Shown piece after piece: positions 37,327 to 46,035 of a stretch of 63,080 bases of DNA. Under the pieces are notes generated by a model. That model was given only the letters and a program-made list of their open reading frames with translations. It was not told the origin of the DNA and ran no database searches. Position 1 is the stretch's first letter; each line of letters begins with the position of its first letter. The DNA is from an uncultured Butyricimonas sp. (GTDB lineage: Bacteria > Bacteroidota > Bacteroidia > Bacteroidales > Marinifilaceae). A program made the translations under genes and the position numbers. Where the stretch lies: contig CALUMT010000028.1 in the NCBI GenBank assembly GCA_944321845.1, forward strand, positions 1-63,080, in the 5' to 3' direction.

Positions 37327-38952
37327 ATGAAAAGATATGTATGGCTATGGACATTAGTGGTAACGATGTTCTGGTTTAGTTGTTATGATGATAAAGGTAA
37401 TTACGATTATCATGATATTAATTCTGTGGAGATTGTAGATGTAAACATCGATAATCAGAGAGCTTATCTCGGAGATGTTATTACTTTTACTCCAGAGTTA
37501 GAGTTTGCGTTGGATTCAATGGCTCTAAATTTTGACTATAAATGGGAATTAGATGGTAAAGTTTTGGGGACAGAACGAGTTTTAGAGTGGACTGCAGATA
37601 CAGCAGGAATGTTCTGGGAAGGATTTGTTTTTACAGTAACAGATACAGAACTTGATATATCTTACGTGTATGATCAAATTTCCTTCCAAGTGATGGATCC
37701 TTATGTTGTCAATAATGCTGGTTGGGTAGTGCTTTCGGAGGTAAACGGTACTTCTCGTTTGTCTTTAATTCAAGATGTATATGATTATGAACAAGATGAG
37801 CCGGAGTATATGCCGATTGTAGATTTGGATATGTATGCCAAGTGTAACAATGGAGAAAGTTTAGGAGGTAAACCTTTGGGATTAGGATTAATATGGACAA
37901 CTCCAGAATGGTTCTTTGATGAAGCGATATCTCAAGTCTTAGTTTTACAGGAGGGAGGACCAGGGCCAGTATATGTAGATGGAAGTAATTTTAAAAAATC
38001 GATAGCCGTGTCGGAAGAATTTTTTTCCGGCGTATTGCCCTCGGGAGAATCTTTTACTATGGTCGAGGATCATACGCATGTTACTGCATTATATACCTCT
38101 GACGGAGATATGTATCTAAGGATAAAGGAAGATCCTGCGATCATCTTTTCTGGGAAATTTGATCAGCCGCAGGCTATAGATAAAGGAATGAAAATAACCC
38201 ATCATGCAGCAGTGAGGGGATATGAAGCACCTTCTGCCTTACTTTTTGATGCGGCAAATAGTCGTTTTTTAGTTCTTTATGATGTAACAGATAATTCGTG
38301 GGAAGGGGATATATACGTGAAAAACGGGGCCTTACGGGAAATAGTGGAAGATGATAATTTGACGACAACATCTTTGAAAGATATGGGGGATGTCGATATG
38401 CTATATGTGGGGCCGTATCTTGGTACGGATTGGGAGAATCACTATCTATTGGTTTATCGTGATAATAATGTGGAAAGTGTTAATTGTGGTAAAGTCGTGG
38501 TTCAGGATATTCGGCTTTCTCAAGATTATGGGAGTTCTATTGTTGTGTATAAAGCTTTGCCAGAATGGGAGATCCCTTTCCCCGGGGAAACTTATTTAAA
38601 TGGAAATACTGTTTTTGCTGCAGCGAGGACGGATGCTGAGATCTTATTCTTTAGTGGAGGAGCAAATAATAGTTTGCTTTATGCTTGGCCTTATGAAGGC
38701 GATAATGGGGGGACAGTGGCCCCTCGGGCAATTTTTGATTTCGAAGGTGCAGCCATTAAACATATCTGTGTATCAGCGTATAATAATATGCTTGTTGCAG
38801 TAGAAGATGGTAGTGTCTATCAATTTGACGTAACGGAACAGATGTTAAAAGAGGGAGGAATAAAGGAGAATTCTTGGTGGTATAAATACGAAGAGAATTT
38901 TGGTAATGTTTGTGCTCTTTTACGTTTACCTTCTGTAGCTAATGATTGGTGA
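37327..38952 (+). CDS. PKD-like family lipoprotein
   Basis: The 541-residue lipoprotein has a signal ending WFSC and a mature start YDDKGNYDYHDINSVEI. The first 120 residues are an Ig/PKD-like domain (FDYKWELDGKVLGTERVLEWTAD). The remainder is repeated beta-strand units with aromatic motifs, like a propeller (NAGWVVLSEVNGTSRLSLIQ). It follows the DUF4843 gene and closes the operon before a strong terminator. A role in binding the imported nutrient at the surface is inferred from position. Confidence 0.82.
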   Translation: MKRYVWLWTLVVTMFWFSCYDDKGNYDYHDINSVEIVDVNIDNQRAYLGDVITFTPELEFALDSMALNFDYKWELDGKVLGTERVLEWTADTAGMFWEGFVFTVTDTELDISYVYDQISFQVMDPYVVNNAGWVVLSEVNGTSRLSLIQDVYDYEQDEPEYMPIVDLDMYAKCNNGESLGGKPLGLGLIWTTPEWFFDEAISQVLVLQEGGPGPVYVDGSNFKKSIAVSEEFFSGVLPSGESFTMVEDHTHVTALYTSDGDMYLRIKEDPAIIFSGKFDQPQAIDKGMKITHHAAVRGYEAPSALLFDAANSRFLVLYDVTDNSWEGDIYVKNGALREIVEDDNLTTTSLKDMGDVDMLYVGPYLGTDWENHYLLVYRDNNVESVNCGKVVVQDIRLSQDYGSSIVVYKALPEWEIPFPGETYLNGNTVFAAARTDAEILFFSGGANNSLLYAWPYEGDNGGTVAPRAIFDFEGAAIKHICVSAYNNMLVAVEDGSVYQFDVTEQMLKEGGIKENSWWYKYEENFGNVCALLRLPSVANDW

Positions 38953-38995
38953 TAATATTTGATCTGTAAGTTGAAGAACTTATTGTCGGATAAAT

Positions 38996-39040
38996 GGCGA
39001 TCGTCTTTTCTTTATGGGAAGACTATCGCCTTTCTTTTTT
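38996..39040 (+). terminator. Strong intrinsic terminator of the sus-like operon
   Basis: GGCGATCGTCTT pairs with AAGACTATCGCC, 11 of 12 bases, followed by TTTCTTTTTT. It faces the convergent lipoprotein gene. Confidence 0.85.
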
Positions 39041-39102
39041 ATTAAAAAGCGATATCTATGTGTTGTTTTTGATTGAGGTTAAATAAATAGAGAATGTTTT
39101 GA

Positions 39103-40554
39103 TTATTGGCTGTCGAGGCTTTGGAATACCTGGAAGTTGGTCCGTTTGTTTTTCCCCTCGATGGTTAATTGCTTTGTTGTGGTGGTTGTTGGGGAACTTA
39201 GTTGTAGCGTGATGTTGTTTTGCCCGGGGGAAAGAGGAATGCGGGTGTAGTAGATGGAATGGGGAAGTGTCTGCCAGTTGCGGGTGTCGGCTTTTTCGGT
39301 GATGGAATTGATGATGCTTGCGGCTAATCCCAGCCATTCGTTTTCTTGTCTGGCAAGGTGTTCCACGCCTTTTTTGGCGGCGACACGGAGCAGGGAATTG
39401 GCTAATTCGCGGACCATTCGGTCATGAAGCGTTTTAAAAGCGATGCCGTTGATGTTTTCCGCGATTTCCAGGGAATATGTCCGGTTGTTCGCTTTTAGAT
39501 TTCCACGGGTAAAGAGGGGAGGACGTTCCACGTATTTGGGGAAAGCGACTCTCAGCATTTGCAGGTTGGCGATGGAGTTCCGTTCACTCTCGCTGTAACC
39601 GCTCCCGATGAAAAATGGGAACATAAGATCGAGTTCCTGGTTGTAGAAAACAATGGCGCCATCGCCTCGTTGCTGCTTCAAAAAATTGATGCTCCATTCG
39701 GCTTTGACGGGCCCCATGCCGTTTAGCCAAAAGAGCACGAGTTCTCCCTGGCCGTTAGAGGGGGATGGTGTATATTGTCGTTGAAATGTTTTCTCGTATT
39801 GCCGGAGTTCTTCCCTGAAGCCACAGGCATACGCCGTGCGCATGAGGTCTTGTTTTAATTGTTCCGGGGCGCTGATGCCGTAGTTTTTAGCGTAATCCGA
39901 TTCATAAACCTCGTAAGCGTTCCGGTAGGCAATAAAAGCATTGTTGGCATCTCCCGAGGCATCATAAATGAGTCCCATCAGCAGGTGGGCGAACGCATCC
40001 TGTTGGTAGCGGTTTTTATGGTCCGGGTAGCGGTCATTGAGGGCGTTCAGCTTGATGTTGATTTTGCGGACTTCGACCAAGGCTCCTTCCATATCATTTA
40101 AGGACAGGTAATTAAGAGCCTTGTAGAAGTTGATCATGATGACCTCGAAATCTTCCGGTCGATAAGGGCGGACTTCCGGATTCGTGAGAAGGGCGGCGGC
40201 TTCTGCCCCGATGTTCTTGGTGAAATCTTCCGTGAGTCGTTCCGCGGTCTCGAAAGCTTCATTGCTGGCCTGGAGATGTCCGAGGGAGAATTCCACGTAG
40301 CCTTTGTTCAGGTAGTAGAGGATTCTGTTCTTGCTGTCGGCCTGTTTGCTTTCTTTTTCCAGCAATTTTTCGGCTTTATCTAATTCTCCGTTATAAACCG
40401 CTGTCTGAAAGGCCAGATTGCGTTGATACCAGGTGGCACAGCTTGAGAAAGTAAACGAGGCCAGCAATAAACAATAAAAAAACCATCGAGGACATTGATT
40501 CCTCGATTGGTTTACAGGATATTTTTCTTGGGGTTGATTAGAATACCTTGTCAC
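39103..40554 (-). CDS. COG3014-family lipoprotein
   Basis: The 480-residue lipoprotein has lipobox TFSSC followed by ATWYQRNLAFQTAVYNGELDKAEKLLEKE. TPR-like helices follow (YLNKGYVEFSLGHLQASNEAFETAERL), then a beta-rich C-terminal domain. The start is unclear. A GTG at 40554 overlaps the lpoB end by 17 bases and leaves a long n-region. An ATG next to the hydrophobic core is out of frame because of a T7 run. An ATG further upstream would overlap lpoB deeply. COG3014 proteins often sit beside LpoB in Bacteroidota, as here. Their exact role is not known; a cell-envelope function is likely. Confidence 0.82.
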   Translation of the reverse strand: MTRYSNQPQEKYPVNQSRNQCPRWFFYCLLLASFTFSSCATWYQRNLAFQTAVYNGELDKAEKLLEKESKQADSKNRILYYLNKGYVEFSLGHLQASNEAFETAERLTEDFTKNIGAEAAALLTNPEVRPYRPEDFEVIMINFYKALNYLSLNDMEGALVEVRKINIKLNALNDRYPDHKNRYQQDAFAHLLMGLIYDASGDANNAFIAYRNAYEVYESDYAKNYGISAPEQLKQDLMRTAYACGFREELRQYEKTFQRQYTPSPSNGQGELVLFWLNGMGPVKAEWSINFLKQQRGDGAIVFYNQELDLMFPFFIGSGYSESERNSIANLQMLRVAFPKYVERPPLFTRGNLKANNRTYSLEIAENINGIAFKTLHDRMVRELANSLLRVAAKKGVEHLARQENEWLGLAASIINSITEKADTRNWQTLPHSIYYTRIPLSPGQNNITLQLSSPTTTTTKQLTIEGKNKRTNFQVFQSLDSQ

Positions 40555-41134
40555 GGATTTGTTTCTTGATTTTCTTGTCACCAATCCAAACGACCTCATT
40601 CGTTTCAATGTTTGTTAATTGAAGATCTATCTGGTAGGATACCACTTTTTGCTTCTTGTACTGGTCAACAATGCTGTTCACCGTTCCCTGCAACATGAAG
40701 TCAGCCCCGAGTTCCCGTCCCCATTTTTTCATGCTTTCCGGGGAAACGTAATTTTGTTGGTCGGCCTTTTCTTTGCGAAGCTCGTCTCTTTTCTCTCCGG
40801 CTACTACCAAACGGATGCTGCCGTCCTTCACGATAGCCTTCTCGATATCCTTTATAAAGGTTTCCGTGTTGATATGTTCATGGCTTTTGTTCGTGATCAA
40901 GCCAACCACTACCACGGGGCGTTTCTCGTTGACACGGGTATAATCGCTGCTCCAGCTGGAGGTAAGCATGTCTCCGATCATTTCTTCCGATACGAGGCGG
41001 GAATCTGTATCATTCCAACGGCCGCTTAAATCGATAACTTCTGAAGAATCGACCCGGGTGATGGTTCTACTCCCGCAGCCGTTCAACAGGGCGATGGAGA
41101 ATACGAATAAAAAGCCAAAAATGATTCGTTTCAT
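40538..41134 (-). CDS. Penicillin-binding protein activator LpoB-like lipoprotein
   Basis: The 198-residue lipoprotein has signal MKRIIFGFLFVFSIALLNGC. The mature domain has the LpoB/CsgG-like fold markers SRLVSEEMIGDMLTSSW, RPVVVVGLITNKSHEHINTE and ELGADFMLQGTVNSIVDQ. In enterobacteria LpoB activates PBP1B from the outer membrane; here it may act on peptidoglycan synthesis or on assembly of a secretion pore. It has its own promoter and is followed by the COG3014 gene, so the two form an operon. Confidence 0.85.
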   Translation of the reverse strand: MKRIIFGFLFVFSIALLNGCGSRTITRVDSSEVIDLSGRWNDTDSRLVSEEMIGDMLTSSWSSDYTRVNEKRPVVVVGLITNKSHEHINTETFIKDIEKAIVKDGSIRLVVAGEKRDELRKEKADQQNYVSPESMKKWGRELGADFMLQGTVNSIVDQYKKQKVVSYQIDLQLTNIETNEVVWIGDKKIKKQIRDKVF

Positions 41135-41166
41135 GTTTTCTTGTTTTTTAGTGTAACAATATTTTG

Positions 41167-41196
41167 CAAATATACAGTTTTAATTTACTCGAGCAA
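41167..41196 (-). promoter_or_regulatory. Promoter of the lpoB-COG3014 operon
   Basis: On the minus strand TTG (41194-41196), a 19-bp spacer and TATATTTG (41167-41174) fit the consensus fully. The -33 lies within the end of the upstream DUF1460 gene. Confidence 0.75.
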
Positions 41197-42019
41197 TAAT
41201 TATGCCACTGTGTGAGGTGATTTTCCCTAAATATTCCGGGAGTGTTTCGGTTGAAATCATTACCCGCTTCCCGCCAGATGAGGCGTGTAACACGTGGATG
41301 GTGTTGTCTCGTTTTATGGCAATTCCCACGTGTGCCGTGTCCAGACCTTTCACGTGAGTCGTGAAAAGAAGGATGTCTCCGCCTTGAATGTGCGCGCATG
41401 TTTCTTCCGTTATCTCTTCCCGGGGAATATAGGTCCGCATCCGGTTGTTGATGGAATCCTCAATGATTCGCATTTTGTTCACCAGGCTTGCATCCCGCTT
41501 GAATACGGCCCGTTTGTGAGCCGTGGCGGTAATCAGGTTTACCTTGTTGGGGAATGGACTGCCTTGTAAATCGGGCGTGATATCCCGCAGGATACCGATG
41601 CGGCACATCTCGTGTAACCAGTCCGTGGAATAGTGTAACCGGGAGGTGTAATCTTGAATTTTCCCGTGGCGGTAGCGTACGCGTACTAAATTGGCTTGAA
41701 ATCTGTTCCAGGCACTCTCGTCGTATTTCTCGATGAGGGTTAAGGCTAACACGTTGTCCACGAATGTCACGCAGTCCAATGCCCGGAGATTGATGACTAA
41801 AGCTTCCTCTTCATTTTGGTCGAGGGTTCCGCCCTGGTAAGGTGTACCGAGAAAAAACTGCCCGATGAGGCTCACCCGTTGGGCGTGCGGTAGTGTGGCC
41901 AGCTGTTTTTCCTGGGCGAATCGGATGAAACTGTTGAAAATGTCCCGGTCTTCCGGTTGGGCTATGGCATGCGGGTATGCCACGAGAAAAGCGATAAAAA
42001 CGAAAAAGGACTTTAGCAT
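41180..42019 (-). CDS. DUF1460 protein, NlpC/P60-like cell-wall peptidase
   Basis: I set the start at the ATG at 42019 (MLKSFFVFIAFLVAYPHAIAQ), a clean signal peptide; the longer frame would overlap pheS. The 279-residue protein has the candidate catalytic Cys in LRALDCVTFVDNVLALT. A His occurs in GLDTAHVGIAIKRDNTIHVLHAS. This family shares the papain-like fold of NlpC/P60 peptidases and amidases and probably cuts peptidoglycan stem peptides or recycled fragments in the periplasm. It follows pheS by about 70 bases on the same strand. Confidence 0.82.
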   Translation of the reverse strand: MLKSFFVFIAFLVAYPHAIAQPEDRDIFNSFIRFAQEKQLATLPHAQRVSLIGQFFLGTPYQGGTLDQNEEEALVINLRALDCVTFVDNVLALTLIEKYDESAWNRFQANLVRVRYRHGKIQDYTSRLHYSTDWLHEMCRIGILRDITPDLQGSPFPNKVNLITATAHKRAVFKRDASLVNKMRIIEDSINNRMRTYIPREEITEETCAHIQGGDILLFTTHVKGLDTAHVGIAIKRDNTIHVLHASSGGKRVMISTETLPEYLGKITSHSGIIIARVN

Positions 42020-42092
42020 GGCGGTGGTTGATGTTAAAAAATGAGGGAACTGTGTTAAGGTTCCCTCTCGTTGTTGTGTTGTGTTTATATTA

Positions 42093-43115
42093 CTAGATGC
42101 CTGCGGCCGAAAATTGTTCAAGGAAGCGGATATCATTCTCGAAGAATAAGCGCAAATCCTTGATTCCGTATTTCAACATGGCGATTCGCTCGATACCCAT
42201 ACCGAGGGCGAATCCCGTGTATTTGTCTTTGTCTATGCCATTTAATTCAAGAACGTTAGGGTCTACCATTCCACAGCCCAGAATCTCTAGCCAACCGGTT
42301 CCCTTGCACACGTTGCATCCCTTCCCGTGGCAAAGCGTGCAGGAAACGTCCATTTCAGCGGATGGTTCCGTGAACGGGAAATAGGACGGACGCAAACGGA
42401 TACTGGTTTCTGGCCCGAACAGTTCCTTGGCAAAGTAAGTTAAGGTCTGTTTTAAATCGGCGAAAGATACGTCCTTGTCAATATACAATGCTTCTATCTG
42501 GTGGAAGATGCAATGTGCCCGGGCAGAGATGGCCTCGTTACGGAATACGCGTCCGGGGGTTACCAACCGGATGGGTAATTCGTGAGTTTCCATATCGCGC
42601 ACCTGCACGGAAGAAGTATGCGTGTGCAGTATGATATCCGGGTGTTTCTGGATAAAGAAGGTATCTTGCATATCCCGGGCGGGGTGTTCCTCAGGGAAGT
42701 TCAAGGCAGAGAAGTTATGCCAGTCATCTTCGATTTCCGGTCCCTCGGATATCGTGAATCCCAGTTTCGTGAAGATGGACAGAATCTCGTTCTTCACGAT
42801 AGATAAAGGATGACGGGTTCCTAACTTTATCGGTTCTCCGGGCATGGAGAGATCCATGCCGCTCGTGCCTTCCTCGACATTACTCAAGGCTTCTTTTAAT
42901 TCGTTTACTTTCGCGAGAGCGGTGTTTTTCAGTTCATTCAACGCTTGTCCGATGGCTTTCTTTTGTTCCCCGGGTACAAGCTTGAAATCATCAAAAAGAG
43001 CCGCGATGGTCCCTTTTTTACTCAAGTGTTTTATCCTGAACTGCTCGATTTCCTCCAGGCTGTTCGCGTTGAATTGACTGATCTCTGCGCAAAGTTGTTT
43101 TATCTGTTCTAACAT
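42093..43115 (-). CDS. pheS: Phenylalanyl-tRNA synthetase alpha subunit
   Basis: The 340-residue class II synthetase subunit has the N-terminal coiled-coil (IEQFRIKHLSKKGTIAALFDDFK). The catalytic core has motif 2 (TPGRVFRNEAISARAHCIFHQIEAL), the Cys-rich loop CTLCHGKGCNVCKGTGWLEILGCGMV and motif 3 (GFALGMGIERIAMLKYGI). Length and order are normal. The beta subunit gene is not in the window, which is usual in Bacteroidota. It has its own -7 element inside the gap after vanZ. Confidence 0.97.
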   Translation of the reverse strand: MLEQIKQLCAEISQFNANSLEEIEQFRIKHLSKKGTIAALFDDFKLVPGEQKKAIGQALNELKNTALAKVNELKEALSNVEEGTSGMDLSMPGEPIKLGTRHPLSIVKNEILSIFTKLGFTISEGPEIEDDWHNFSALNFPEEHPARDMQDTFFIQKHPDIILHTHTSSVQVRDMETHELPIRLVTPGRVFRNEAISARAHCIFHQIEALYIDKDVSFADLKQTLTYFAKELFGPETSIRLRPSYFPFTEPSAEMDVSCTLCHGKGCNVCKGTGWLEILGCGMVDPNVLELNGIDKDKYTGFALGMGIERIAMLKYGIKDLRLFFENDIRFLEQFSAAGI

Positions 43116-43138
43116 CTTGTCTCCGTTTTATATCGATG

Positions 43139-43146
43139 CAAAGTTA
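43139..43146 (-). promoter_or_regulatory. -7 element of pheS (TAACTTTG)
   Basis: An exact TAnnTTTG on the minus strand predicts a short leader before the ATG at 43115. No clear -33 TTG is visible. Confidence 0.5.
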
Positions 43147-43156
43147 GTAAAAAAAC

Positions 43157-43561
43157 TTATTTCCCATTCTTGAAACGGCTTATCCATTTATCTTTTTCTT
43201 TTTGGAGCGGTCTGTAGAGAATGCAGGCCGTCACGGCACCGGTGATGTTCGCTATCTCGTCCCACCAGTCGCCTCCCCGGTTGAAGTAGCTGGCCTGCAG
43301 GATTTCTATAAGTCCCCCGTATAACATGGTGAAGAAAATTGCGATTCCCAGGATGGCTGGCCAGCTTAAGCGGTTTTGTTTATATAGTAAAGTAATAATG
43401 AATAAGGCCATGATGAAGTGCATGCCGAAATGTACGACCTTGTCCAGGTGAGGAATGTTCAATCCGGGATTGGGCAGGTCACCGGAAGGCATGGCGCATA
43501 ACACGAAAATGATAACTCCCCAGACGATAGTTCCGCTACTTAAAAGGGTGGTCCGCTTCAT
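43157..43561 (-). CDS. VanZ-family membrane protein
   Basis: The 134-residue protein has four helices in the VanZ pattern: TTLLSSGTIVWGVIIFVLCAMPSG, LDKVVHFGMHFIMALFIITLL, PAILGIAIFFTMLYGGLIEILQ and WDEIANITGAVTACILY. The conserved DKVVHFGMH and E-x-x-Q blocks are present. Family members are small integral proteins of mostly unknown role; VanZ itself gives weak teicoplanin resistance. It starts in a 4-base overlap with the cyclophilin gene and is translationally coupled to it. Confidence 0.88.
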   Translation of the reverse strand: MKRTTLLSSGTIVWGVIIFVLCAMPSGDLPNPGLNIPHLDKVVHFGMHFIMALFIITLLYKQNRLSWPAILGIAIFFTMLYGGLIEILQASYFNRGGDWWDEIANITGAVTACILYRPLQKEKDKWISRFKNGK

Positions 43562-44379
43562 TCGACAATTTTTACGTGGATAATCTTTACATCGTTTAGC
43601 GGCCGACTCCGTTTGTCGGTCGGGAGCGAGGCAATCCGGTCGAGAACCTCGAAACCGTCAATCATCTCCCCGAAGATGGTATATTCCTTATCCAGATGGG
43701 GGCAACCACCGAGATTGATATAGTCTTGTCGCTTGTTTGCGGGCATGTCGATTTTTTGGGTGTTCTTTGCCCATTCCGCGTTGATTTGGGCTTTCACCTG
43801 GCCGGCTATCTTCCGGAACTCGGGGACATTTTTTTGCGCTCTCAAGGAATCGAGAATATTTTTCTTCGGGTAATAATATTTCTCCTGAATGGCCCGTTTT
43901 ATTGGGGCGTTGATGGATTTCACGTATTCATCGATTTCTTCGCCCGTGTATTTTTTCCCGTGCACGATGTAGAATTGGGAAATGTCTGATTCCTTTTTCG
44001 GGTTCATGTTGTCCGGTTGGCGGGGAGCGGCTAAGGCTCCTTTTTTATGGTAATGGTTGTTCCGGATTTCGGCGGGAATGGTGATTTCCTGTCCGTAACC
44101 GAGGGCTTGTCTCGGTCGGGCGTTACGGCTGTCGGATGAACCGCCTTGTATCATGAAATTTTTCACTACCCGGTAAAATAATGTACCGTCGTATTGTCCC
44201 TCGCGGGCTAAGCGGATAAAGTTATCTCGATGTTGTGGCGTATCATTGTATAATTTGAAGGTCATGTTGCCTAATGAGGTTTCCACGATGACCCGTTGTT
44301 CTTTTTCCTGGCAGATTGCCGGAGAATTTAAAAAGAGACCCACGAGAAACAGGGTATAAATAAGTATGTTCTTCTTCAT
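43558..44379 (-). CDS. Cyclophilin-type peptidyl-prolyl isomerase, exported, with helical insert
   Basis: The 273-residue protein has a signal peptide (YTLFLVGLFLNSPAICQ), so it is periplasmic or lipid-linked through Cys23. Cyclophilin motifs are NFIRLAREGQYDGTLFYRVVKNFMIQGG, KKESDISQFYIVHG and EYTIFGEMIDGFEVLDRIA. Between the second and third blocks about 80 extra helical, lysine-rich residues interrupt the fold (about 135-215). It assists folding of envelope proteins. It lies between the LolC/E-type permease and VanZ genes with tight spacing. Confidence 0.92.
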   Translation of the reverse strand: MKKNILIYTLFLVGLFLNSPAICQEKEQRVIVETSLGNMTFKLYNDTPQHRDNFIRLAREGQYDGTLFYRVVKNFMIQGGSSDSRNARPRQALGYGQEITIPAEIRNNHYHKKGALAAPRQPDNMNPKKESDISQFYIVHGKKYTGEEIDEYVKSINAPIKRAIQEKYYYPKKNILDSLRAQKNVPEFRKIAGQVKAQINAEWAKNTQKIDMPANKRQDYINLGGCPHLDKEYTIFGEMIDGFEVLDRIASLPTDKRSRPLNDVKIIHVKIVE

Positions 44380-44388
44380 GACAGGATA

Positions 44389-45594
44389 TTATGGTTTGAC
44401 AATTTTTTTCACGAGGAATCTCACGGGGAAATGAGAGGCGATGAAGCCGATGAGCAGAACCGCAACCAGCGAGAGAAATACATCGCCCGGGATGACCTGC
44501 ACCGGATAGGCGCTCACGATATAACTCCCTTCCCCGAGGGTGAGCAGTCCATAGTGCTCTTGCAGGAGGCAGATGGTTGTTCCAATGATTAGTCCGGCGA
44601 AAGCCCCGATTCCGGTAATAAGATTTCCCTCTACACGGAAAATGGAAATGATTTTATCTCGCGACATCCCAAGAGCCTGGTATATTCCGATATCTTCTTT
44701 CTTGTCAATGATCAGCATGGACACAGAGCCCACGATATTGAAGGAGGCGATGAGCATGACGAATAATAAAATGCAGAATATGGCCAACTTCTCGGATTTC
44801 ATCATGGCATAGAAGGAATGATTCAGATCGTATTTGTCTAAAACCCTGTAACGGGAATCGATATTTGCGGCCAATGTCGCTTTGAAATCCTCAGAACTAT
44901 TGGGGGCTGTCAGTTTTAGTTCGATTTTCGAGATTTTCCCGGGAATATTGAAAAGTTTTCTTGCCGTTTCGATAGACATGAACACGTATTTCCCGTCTAT
45001 ATCCTGTTGCGAGGAAAATATCCCGATCGGGTAAAGTTTCTCGTTGCGCAATGACGACAGGTTCGTCCCTCCTTTCCGGTTGGGATAATAAAAGATGACC
45101 GGATGCTGGGTTCCTAATCTCGCTTTTAATTCCGCCGCAATATTATAGCCCAAGACGACGGTCGGCAGGCTGTCGGTTGAAAGCGAGTATCTCCCGTTCA
45201 CGATGGCGGCGGAGATATTGTTGTGGGTGTTGTAATCCGGGAAAACACCCTTGACAGTCACGGGTACGAACTTGTCCCTGAATTTCACCAGAGAGGTTTC
45301 TTCCACCACGAGATCCCGGGAGAGAATGTCTTGTGTCGTATCTAATTGGGCCAGCAGAGAGGAATCGATCTCCATGAATTTCCCCTCTGCCGGGGCAATG
45401 GTAATGTCTGGAGTGAAACTGTCCGTGGCTTCCGTTAGCAGGCTGTCTATACCGTTGAAAACGGAAAGAATCACGATTAAGGCTGTCGTGCCGATAGTCA
45501 CCCCGATGACGCTGATCGCCGAGATGATATTGATGGCGTTTTGTTTCTTCTTGGAAAACAAATATCTCCGAGCGATGAATACCGGCAATCTCAT
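44389..45594 (-). CDS. FtsX-like permease, LolC/LolE type
   Basis: The 401-residue membrane protein has a first helix in SAISVIGVTIGTTALIVILSVFNG and the N-terminal signature FIARRYLFSKKKQNAINIIS. A periplasmic domain of about 220 residues follows. Three C-terminal helices include FCILLFVMLIASFNIVGSVSMLIIDKKEDIGIYQALG. This layout is typical of permeases that pass lipoproteins to the outer membrane. The matching ATPase is not adjacent. It is preceded by rbfA (12-base gap) and followed by the cyclophilin gene. Confidence 0.9.
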   Translation of the reverse strand: MRLPVFIARRYLFSKKKQNAINIISAISVIGVTIGTTALIVILSVFNGIDSLLTEATDSFTPDITIAPAEGKFMEIDSSLLAQLDTTQDILSRDLVVEETSLVKFRDKFVPVTVKGVFPDYNTHNNISAAIVNGRYSLSTDSLPTVVLGYNIAAELKARLGTQHPVIFYYPNRKGGTNLSSLRNEKLYPIGIFSSQQDIDGKYVFMSIETARKLFNIPGKISKIELKLTAPNSSEDFKATLAANIDSRYRVLDKYDLNHSFYAMMKSEKLAIFCILLFVMLIASFNIVGSVSMLIIDKKEDIGIYQALGMSRDKIISIFRVEGNLITGIGAFAGLIIGTTICLLQEHYGLLTLGEGSYIVSAYPVQVIPGDVFLSLVAVLLIGFIASHFPVRFLVKKIVKP

Positions 45595-45606
45595 CAGTGG
45601 ATGTTT

Positions 45607-45945
45607 TTATTGTTTGAGCAGGTTGTCAATCTTGTCGATATAATCGAGACTGTCATCCACGAAGAATTTCAGTTCCGGGATGATGCGTGTCTGCTTCCCG
45701 ATTTTCTTTCCCAGAATGAAACGAATGCTTTTGTTCTTTTCTTCCAGCGTTCTCAGCACTTCCTCTGCCCGGTTTGAAGGGAAAATGCTCAGGTAGATTC
45801 TGGCATACGACAAATCCGGGCTGACCCGTACTGTCGTGACGGATAACATCGCACCTTGCGTGAATTCCCGGCATTCCTTTTGGAACATTTCGCTTAGATC
45901 CCGTTGGATTAAACGGCTGACTTTATTTTGTCTAATTGAGTCCAT
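45607..45945 (-). CDS. rbfA: Ribosome-binding factor A
   Basis: The start is placed at the ATG at 45945 (MDSIRQNKVSRLIQRDLSEMFQKE), giving 112 residues, the normal RbfA size. A longer frame from 46065 would run through the tRNA gene. The KH-like fold shows as MLSVTTVRVSPDLSYARIYLSIFPS and IRFILGKKIGKQTRIIPELKFFVDDSLDYI. RbfA matures the 5' end of 16S rRNA in the 30S subunit. It heads a leftward operon with the permease, cyclophilin and vanZ genes. Confidence 0.95.
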   Translation of the reverse strand: MDSIRQNKVSRLIQRDLSEMFQKECREFTQGAMLSVTTVRVSPDLSYARIYLSIFPSNRAEEVLRTLEEKNKSIRFILGKKIGKQTRIIPELKFFVDDSLDYIDKIDNLLKQ

Positions 45946-45979
45946 AATGAAAAAAGAAATTATTCTGTAAAATTTTTCG

Positions 45980-45987
45980 CAAAGATA
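45980..45987 (-). promoter_or_regulatory. -7 element of the rbfA operon (TATCTTTG)
   Basis: An exact TAnnTTTG on the minus strand lies about 35 bp ahead of the rbfA ATG. The -33 region lacks an obvious TTG. Confidence 0.55.
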
Positions 45988-46010
45988 GCGATTATATTCG
46001 AAACTCTTAT

Positions 46011-46018
46011 TATCTTTG
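46011..46018 (+). promoter_or_regulatory. -7 element of the tRNA-Pro gene (TATCTTTG)
   Basis: The same octamer occurs on the plus strand, 18 bp ahead of the tRNA. The predicted transcript start is near 46025. Confidence 0.6.
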
Positions 46019-46035
46019 CCCTCGCAAAAAAGGAA

